This document shows positions 31,450 to 35,796 of a stretch of 35,796 bases of DNA, piece after piece. Within the stretch, counting starts at the first letter, position 1, and the number at the start of each line of letters is the position of its first letter. Made by a program: the position numbers and the translations under genes. This DNA comes from Sphingomonas sp. S2M10 (GTDB lineage Bacteria; Pseudomonadota; Alphaproteobacteria; Sphingomonadales; Sphingomonadaceae), in the NCBI RefSeq assembly GCF_012650175.1, contig NZ_JAAILI010000017.1, positions 1-35,796 on the forward strand, written 5' to 3'. Under the pieces are notes generated by a model. The model ran no database searches. It was not told the origin of the DNA and was given only the letters and a program-made list of their open reading frames with translations.

Positions 31450-32051
31450 AGCCAGCCGTTGGTCCGGGCGGTGCGGCCGGCCTCGATGCGGTTGGCCGCA
31501 CCGAGCTTGCTCGCCGCTTCGGAAAGATAATTGCGGACCGTGCCCGGCGAAAGGCCCAGCCGCCGGGCGATGTCCTTGTTCGACAGACCTTCCTCGGCGA
31601 GGCGCAGGGCATCCCGCTCGCGATCGGTGAGCGGGTCGCTGCCGGCTTCCCAGGCGGCGGCGGCGAGCTCGGGCGGGATCACCCTGCCGCCGGCGGCGAC
31701 CGTGCGGATCGCGGCGACCAGCATGTCGACCGGCGCGTCCTTCAGCAGATAGCCGCGCACCCCGGCGGCGCGCGCCCGGGCCAGATAGCCGGGGCGGGCA
31801 AAGGTGGTGACGATCACCACCGCCGTCCGCGCCTTCTCGACCGCGAGGATCTGCGCACAGTCCAGCCCGGTACGGCCGGGCATCTCGATATCGGTGAGCA
31901 GGATGTCGGGCGCGAGCGCGCGGACCAGGGCAAGCGCGGAGTCACCATCGGCTGCACGGCCAACGATCGCGAAATCCTCCTCGAGCGCAAGCAGTCCGGC
32001 GATCGCACCGAGCACCAGCCCCTGATCCTCGGCAATGACGATGCGGATCAT
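31446..32051 (-). CDS. NarL/LuxR-type response regulator
   Basis: 201 residues. Receiver: Glu8/Asp9, phospho-acceptor Asp54 in ILLTDIEMPG, Lys104. LuxR HTH from about 142 (DPLTDRERDALRLAEEGLSNKDIARRLGLSPGTVRNYLSEAASKLG). It is a DesR-like partner of the kinase immediately upstream, whose stop overlaps its ATG (TCAT on the plus strand, an ATGA overlap). It is the last gene of a four-gene operon with an ABC-2 transporter, the arrangement of transporter-linked stress sensors. The likely target is the operon promoter near 34800. Confidence 0.9.
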   Translation of the reverse strand: MIRIVIAEDQGLVLGAIAGLLALEEDFAIVGRAADGDSALALVRALAPDILLTDIEMPGRTGLDCAQILAVEKARTAVVIVTTFARPGYLARARAAGVRGYLLKDAPVDMLVAAIRTVAAGGRVIPPELAAAAWEAGSDPLTDRERDALRLAEEGLSNKDIARRLGLSPGTVRNYLSEAASKLGAANRIEAGRTARTNGWL

Positions 32052-33106
32052 GCCGGTACGCTCGCTTCCAGGCGGGTGCCGGGCTGGAGCGCTCGCAGCT
32101 CCAGCTGCCCGCCCGCCGCGACCAGCCGCTGGCGCATCCCCCGCAGGCCAGTGCCTTCGCGGAAGGAAAGGCCTACGCCGTCGTCCTCCACCACCAGCCG
32201 GGCATCGCCGGGCCCCGCCTCGAAGTCGATCGTGCAGCGGCGCGCGCCGGCATGGCGGATGACGTTGGTCACGGCTTCGCGCAGCGTCATCGCCAGCACC
32301 GCGCCCGCATCCGCGGGCACCGCGGCGGGGTCGCCGGTGACGACGGGCTGGATGCCCGCCGTCTCCAGCGCCGCGAGCGATGCGACCGTCTCCGTCGCCA
32401 GCGAGCCGCCGAGCTGGCCCGAAAGCGCGGCGCGGACCTCCGCCAGTCCGGAGCGCGCGGCGGCCGCGATCGCCTCCAGTTCGCCCTTCGCCATGGCCGG
32501 ATCCCGGTCGAGCAGTCGCGCGGCGAGATCCGCCTTCAGCGCCACCAGCGTCAGCGTGCGGCCGACGACGTCGTGCAGGTCGCGGGTGATGCGCTCGCGC
32601 TCGGCGGTGCCGGCAAGGCGGCGGACTTCCTCCTGCGTGGCGAGCAAGGCCTGGGTCCGCTCGATATAGGCGGTCTGCGAAACGGTGAGCACGCCCGTCA
32701 TCCCGACAAAGAGCACGCCGGGGCCGAACCAGAGCACCGGTTGCTGCAGCAGCATGCCGGTCACCGCCACCACCAGCGCGATGACGGCGATGGTCAGCAA
32801 CGCCCTTTTGCGAGATGCTATGCGCCCGATCGTGGCGGCGCCGTAGATCGCGAAGGTCGTCCATCCGATCGGCAGCGGGGCGACGGCGATGCCGATCGCG
32901 ACCATCGCCGCGCACGCGACGAGCAGCAGCCTTCCTTGCAGCCGAAAGGCGACAAGATAGATCGGCAGGAACACGGCGATCGCAATTGCGGCGCACAGGA
33001 CCGTCGTCGCGGTCGGCGGTGCCCACAGCCAGGGAAAGGGCACGAAGATCAGATAGGCGAGCCAAGGCAGGCGGGCATCGCGCCATCGCTCATATGGCAT
33101 CTGCAT
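32048..33106 (-). CDS. DesK-like membrane histidine kinase
   Basis: 352 residues from the ATG at 33106. Four to five hydrophobic segments in the first ~145 residues form the sensor. Then HisKA_3 (ERERITRDLHDVVGRTLTLVALK, His178), the N-box LREAVTNVIRHAGARR, and the G-boxes DDGVGLSF and GTGLRGMRQRL. The kinase class senses membrane state or drugs handled by a linked transporter. Overlaps the regulator ATG by 4 bases; 32 bases lie between its start and the permease stop. More upstream in-frame starts fall inside the permease gene and are rejected. Confidence 0.9.
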   Translation of the reverse strand: MQMPYERWRDARLPWLAYLIFVPFPWLWAPPTATTVLCAAIAIAVFLPIYLVAFRLQGRLLLVACAAMVAIGIAVAPLPIGWTTFAIYGAATIGRIASRKRALLTIAVIALVVAVTGMLLQQPVLWFGPGVLFVGMTGVLTVSQTAYIERTQALLATQEEVRRLAGTAERERITRDLHDVVGRTLTLVALKADLAARLLDRDPAMAKGELEAIAAAARSGLAEVRAALSGQLGGSLATETVASLAALETAGIQPVVTGDPAAVPADAGAVLAMTLREAVTNVIRHAGARRCTIDFEAGPGDARLVVEDDGVGLSFREGTGLRGMRQRLVAAGGQLELRALQPGTRLEASVPA

Positions 33107-33138
33107 CGTTCCAGTCTCGCGGATGCGGGTCGGGGACG

Positions 33139-33891
33139 TCAAGCCGGGCTCCGCCGCCAGCCTGTCCAGGCCCAGGCCGCGCCGGCCATCGTCATCGCCA
33201 GCACCGCGCCCCCATGCATCCACGCGCTGCCCATCGTGTCCACGCCAACGATCGCCCGCGCGAGCTGGCCGAGATGGTAGGACGGCGTCCACGCCCCCAC
33301 CGTCTGCATCCAGCCCGGCAGCAGCCGGCTCGGGATCCACAGCCCGCCCAGCACCGAGCAGCCGAGGAACAGCGCATTGGCGACCGCGACGGCGCCCTTG
33401 GCGCTCATCCGCATGCCCATACCGAAGCCGATCAGCGCAAAGGGGATGGCGGAAGCTAGATGCAGCAGCGTGAGCAGCGCCCAGGTGGCGGCGGGCAGTC
33501 GCACGCCCGCGACGATCGACAGCGCATCGATCAGCACCAGCGCCAGCGCGGTGGTGGTCACCGCCGCCGCCAGCTTGGCCGCGACATAGGCACCGGCAGG
33601 CATCGGCGAGACGCGCTTGAGCTCGATCAGCCCCTGCTCGCGTTCCACCGCAACGCCTGCGCCGAAGCCGAACAGTGCCGGGCCGGTGGCGGCGAACACG
33701 CCGTAGCCAGCAAGAGTCGCCACCGCGAAGCCGGGTGCCGGTTCGTGCGGCAGCGCCAGGGTGAACAGGCCGTAGAAGCCGGCCGGGGTGAGCACGGTCG
33801 GCAGCAGGAATTGCGGCAGGCGCAGGCTGCGCCTGATTTCGGTCAGCGCCTCGCGGCGCCAGACGCCGGTCGGGAGAGCAAGGGCGGTCAT
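33139..33891 (-). CDS. ABC-2 type transporter permease
   Basis: 250 residues with about six hydrophobic segments and the ABC-2 membrane fold. REQGLIELKRVSPMPAGAYVAAKLAA is the typical cytoplasmic coupling region, and a WIPSRLLPGWMQTVGAWTPSYHLGQLARAIVG tail is typical of ABC-2 exporters. Its ATG overlaps the ATPase stop by 4 bases (ATGA), so the two subunits are made together and probably pair as a half-dimer exporter. Substrate unknown; two-component genes follow directly, suggesting export of a membrane-active compound or lipid. The stop is 32 bases before the kinase start. Confidence 0.87.
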   Translation of the reverse strand: MTALALPTGVWRREALTEIRRSLRLPQFLLPTVLTPAGFYGLFTLALPHEPAPGFAVATLAGYGVFAATGPALFGFGAGVAVEREQGLIELKRVSPMPAGAYVAAKLAAAVTTTALALVLIDALSIVAGVRLPAATWALLTLLHLASAIPFALIGFGMGMRMSAKGAVAVANALFLGCSVLGGLWIPSRLLPGWMQTVGAWTPSYHLGQLARAIVGVDTMGSAWMHGGAVLAMTMAGAAWAWTGWRRSPA

Positions 33892-34799
33892 GCGGCGATC
33901 CTTTCCTGGGCGGACGCGAGCAGCGTCGCGATGGCGTCTTCGAGCGTGGCGTCGGCGATACGCAGCGCGGTCAGCGCCGGATCGGCAGCGAGCAGCGCCG
34001 CCACCGTCCGCGCGGCATCGGCGGTGAGGATATGCAGGTCCGCGCCCTCCATCGCCGCCTCGCGCACCGCCGGCAGCAGCGCGGCGACGGCCGGGTCGAG
34101 CGCAGTGCGGCAGCGGATCACCGATCCTCCGGCCCGCGCCCGCAGCGCCGCCGGCGTGTCGTCCGCGACGATCCGGCCGGCGTCCATCACCAGCACGCGG
34201 TCCGCCAGCGCATCCGCCTCGGCGAGATCGTGGCTGGTCAGCAGCACCGCCGCCCCTTCATCGGCGAGCGCGCGCACCGTACCCCACAGCGTCCGCGCCG
34301 CCCCGCGATCCATCGCCGCGGTCGGCTCGTCGAGCACGAGCAGATCGGCGCGGCCGCAGATCGCCAGCGCATATTGCACTCGCCGCGCCTGCCCGCCCGA
34401 CAGCGCGCCGCAGCGTCGATCGGCCAGCTCGGTGAGGCCGGCCAGCAGCAATACCTCGTCCAGCGGGCGCGGATCCGGATAATAGCCGGCATGCAGCGTC
34501 ACCAGCTCGCGGATGGTCAGCACGTCTGGAAGCCCCGCGCTCTGTAGCATGACGCCGAGCCGCCGGCGCGCCGCCGGACGGCGCGGGTCCAGCCCGAACA
34601 GCGCGGCGGTTCCGGCATCCGGTGCGAGCCGCCCGGTGAGCAGCGCGACCGAAGTCGTCTTGCCCGCCCCGTTCGGCCCCAGCAGCGCGGTCACCTCCCC
34701 GGCGCGAATGCCCAGGTCCAGGCCCTCGAGCACGCGTCGCCCGCCGAGCCGCTTGGACACCCCGGAAAGCCGCGCCACGGCGGCAAGATCGTCGATCAT
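33888..34799 (-). CDS. ABC transporter ATPase (drug/lipid export type)
   Basis: 303 residues. Walker A GPNGAGKTT (41-49), Q-loop near MLQSAG (84-89), signature LSGGQ (133-137), Walker B LLVLDEP (153-159), switch His190 in TSHD. The C-terminal ~90 residues form an accessory region as in DrrA/CcmA-type exporters. AGGGAAG lies about 9 bases upstream of the ATG at 34799. It is the first gene of the operon ATPase-permease-kinase-regulator, with overlapping or close junctions throughout. A CRP-like palindrome lies about 60 bases upstream. Substrate not evident. Confidence 0.92.
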   Translation of the reverse strand: MIDDLAAVARLSGVSKRLGGRRVLEGLDLGIRAGEVTALLGPNGAGKTTSVALLTGRLAPDAGTAALFGLDPRRPAARRRLGVMLQSAGLPDVLTIRELVTLHAGYYPDPRPLDEVLLLAGLTELADRRCGALSGGQARRVQYALAICGRADLLVLDEPTAAMDRGAARTLWGTVRALADEGAAVLLTSHDLAEADALADRVLVMDAGRIVADDTPAALRARAGGSVIRCRTALDPAVAALLPAVREAAMEGADLHILTADAARTVAALLAADPALTALRIADATLEDAIATLLASAQERIAA

Positions 34800-34857
34800 C
34801 GGTCCACTTCCCTTTCAGAACGCCACCGATCCTGCCCCGGCACGCGCATGGGCGGCA

Positions 34858-34871
34858 GTGACAGATGTCAC
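34858..34871. promoter_or_regulatory. CRP/FNR-like palindrome between divergent genes
   Basis: GTGACAGATGTCAC has the form GTGA-N6-TCAC, the core of CRP-family sites. It lies 59 bases upstream of the ABC ATPase start and 103 upstream of the DUF4403 lipoprotein start. It could also be the site of the NarL-like regulator. Function is inferred from symmetry only. Confidence 0.35.
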
Positions 34872-34973
34872 CCCCGCGGCATGGCATCGCGCACCCGATG
34901 GGCCGCGCCGGAACGCAATCGCCCGTTGCGCGGTTCTGCTTCCTTGTTCCGGTTGAGCAACAAGGGGAATGGA

Positions 34974-35796
34974 ATGCGCGGGCGGTTCACTTCGGCGTTG
35001 CTGCTGCTCGCGCTGGCCGGCTGCTCGGGCAATCGCGGCGGCGGCGCCCCGCCGCATGCGAAGGACCGCATCGAGGTGAAGCCCGAACTCTCCACCCTCA
35101 CCCTGCCGCTGGAAGCCGATCTCGACGATCTTGCCGCGACGCTGGAGCGCGCCGTGCCGCGCCGCCTGTGGGATATCGACAAGCCCGATCAGCCCTGTGT
35201 CCGGCCCAGGCAGCTGGATCTGGGCATCGCCAAGCTGAAGACGCCGACGGTCAAGTGCCGGATCGTCGGAGAGGTCACGCGCGGACGGATGACGATCGGC
35301 GGCGAGGGCCAGCTGATCCGGCTGGCGATGCCGCTGCATGCGGTGGTGCGCGCCGAGGATATCGGCGGCGTGCTCAAGCGCGAGACTGCAACCGCCGATG
35401 CGATGGCGCATGCCGTCATCCGCCTCACGCTCGCCCCCGACTGGAACCCGCGCGGCAAGATCGACATCGATTATGCCTGGGCCAATGCCCCGCATGTCGA
35501 CATCCTGGGCCAGCGCGTCGAGTTCACCGACAAGGCCGACCGCAAGCTCGCGCCCGTGATCGCCAAGCTGGAGCGCGAGCTGCCGGGCGAACTGGAAAAG
35601 CTGGGCGTGCGCAGAAAGATCGAGGATGCCTGGCGCTCCGCCTTCACCACCCTGTCGCTCAACCGCGAGAACCCGCCGGTATGGATGCGGGTGACGCCGC
35701 GGCAGCTGCGCTACGGCGGCTATGCGGTCACCGGCAAGCGGCTGGAGCTTCGGCTCGGCATGGAGGCGACCACCGAAACCTTTGTCGGCCCCCGCC
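34974..35796 (+). CDS. DUF4403-family lipoprotein, 5' part (cut by window end)
   Basis: The first 274 codons are in the window. AAGGGG lies about 8 bases before the ATG. MRGRFTSALLLLALAGC is a lipoprotein signal with lipobox LAGC (Cys17). The mature part, with repeated amphipathic strands (RIEVKPELSTLTLPLEADL, CRIVGEVTRGRMTIGGEGQL, IRLTLAPDWNPRGKIDID) and WMRVTPRQLRYGGYAVTGKRLELRLGMEATTE, resembles the DUF4403 envelope proteins. These probably share the elongated lipid-binding-like fold; their function is unknown. It is divergent from the ABC operon, across 174 bases. The stop is beyond 35796. Confidence 0.75.
   Translation, partial: MRGRFTSALLLLALAGCSGNRGGGAPPHAKDRIEVKPELSTLTLPLEADLDDLAATLERAVPRRLWDIDKPDQPCVRPRQLDLGIAKLKTPTVKCRIVGEVTRGRMTIGGEGQLIRLAMPLHAVVRAEDIGGVLKRETATADAMAHAVIRLTLAPDWNPRGKIDIDYAWANAPHVDILGQRVEFTDKADRKLAPVIAKLERELPGELEKLGVRRKIEDAWRSAFTTLSLNRENPPVWMRVTPRQLRYGGYAVTGKRLELRLGMEATTETFVGPR

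Noticed and set aside
31446..33086. 546-residue frame ending in the response regulator
   Set aside because: The front part is the shifted frame of the kinase; the regulator starts at 32051 with a receiver start motif.
1..35796. CRISPR array, tRNA or rRNA genes
   Set aside because: No regularly spaced direct repeats and no cloverleaf-type or conserved rRNA sequence were noticed by eye on either strand.

Overview
The window looks like chromosomal DNA of a sphingomonad (Alphaproteobacteria, Sphingomonadaceae-like). This rests on the high GC, the strong third-position G/C bias, the two TonB-dependent receptors inside sugar-type loci, a GPH/SUT-type sugar permease, an HWE-family kinase with a LOV protein, and the absence of housekeeping RNA genes. 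The genus is an inference. No tRNA, rRNA, CRISPR array or intact insertion sequence was seen.

Layout. (1) 1-5505 is a foreign-looking segment with visibly lower GC. It holds the last codons of a serine recombinase, a 1459-residue CheB-CheR-PAS-kinase-REC-REC-LuxR fusion on the minus strand, and a divergent single-domain receiver. It ends abruptly inside an M13 peptidase gene, of which only the last ~110 codons survive (5506-5841). (2) 5857-12120 is a sucrose-type locus: TonB-dependent receptor, LacI-family regulator, GH68 enzyme and sucrose-type permease. Near-identical palindromes (core CAATCGATTGCAA) lie at the receptor/regulator intergenic region and upstream of the permease-GH68 operon. 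(3) 12152-13717 holds a small lipoprotein with its terminator, a glutaredoxin-like protein, and a Phd/PIN toxin-antitoxin pair with a palindromic operator. (4) 13861-16755 holds a CPA2-type antiporter convergent with a flavin-dependent tryptophan-halogenase-family gene. (5) 16983-21308 is a tightly overlapping operon: short LOV protein, CheB-CheR-PAS-PAS-HWE kinase, receiver. (6) 21335-31449 is a second uptake/degradation locus: ROK-type regulator divergent from a TonB-dependent receptor, then a secreted YdcF/DUF218 protein and a secreted S1/P1-type nuclease; convergent to these are a GPH-type permease and an alginate-export-type porin, followed by a type-B carboxylesterase. (7) 31446-34799 is a four-gene coupled operon on the minus strand: ABC ATPase, ABC-2 permease, DesK-like kinase, NarL-like regulator. 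(8) 34974-35796 is the start of a DUF4403-type lipoprotein, cut by the window end.

How the parts work together. The sucrose locus is self-contained: outer-membrane import, inner-membrane import, cleavage or transfer by GH68, and a repressor acting on both promoters. It resembles the sux locus described in Xanthomonas, with GH68 in the place of amylosucrase. The two CheB/CheR fusions are the most unusual genes. Neither has a chemoreceptor, CheA or CheW nearby, so they look like methylation-linked sensory kinases rather than flagellar chemotaxis parts. The second sits in an operon with a photosensory LOV protein and a receiver, and is the best candidate here for a poorly described signalling system.
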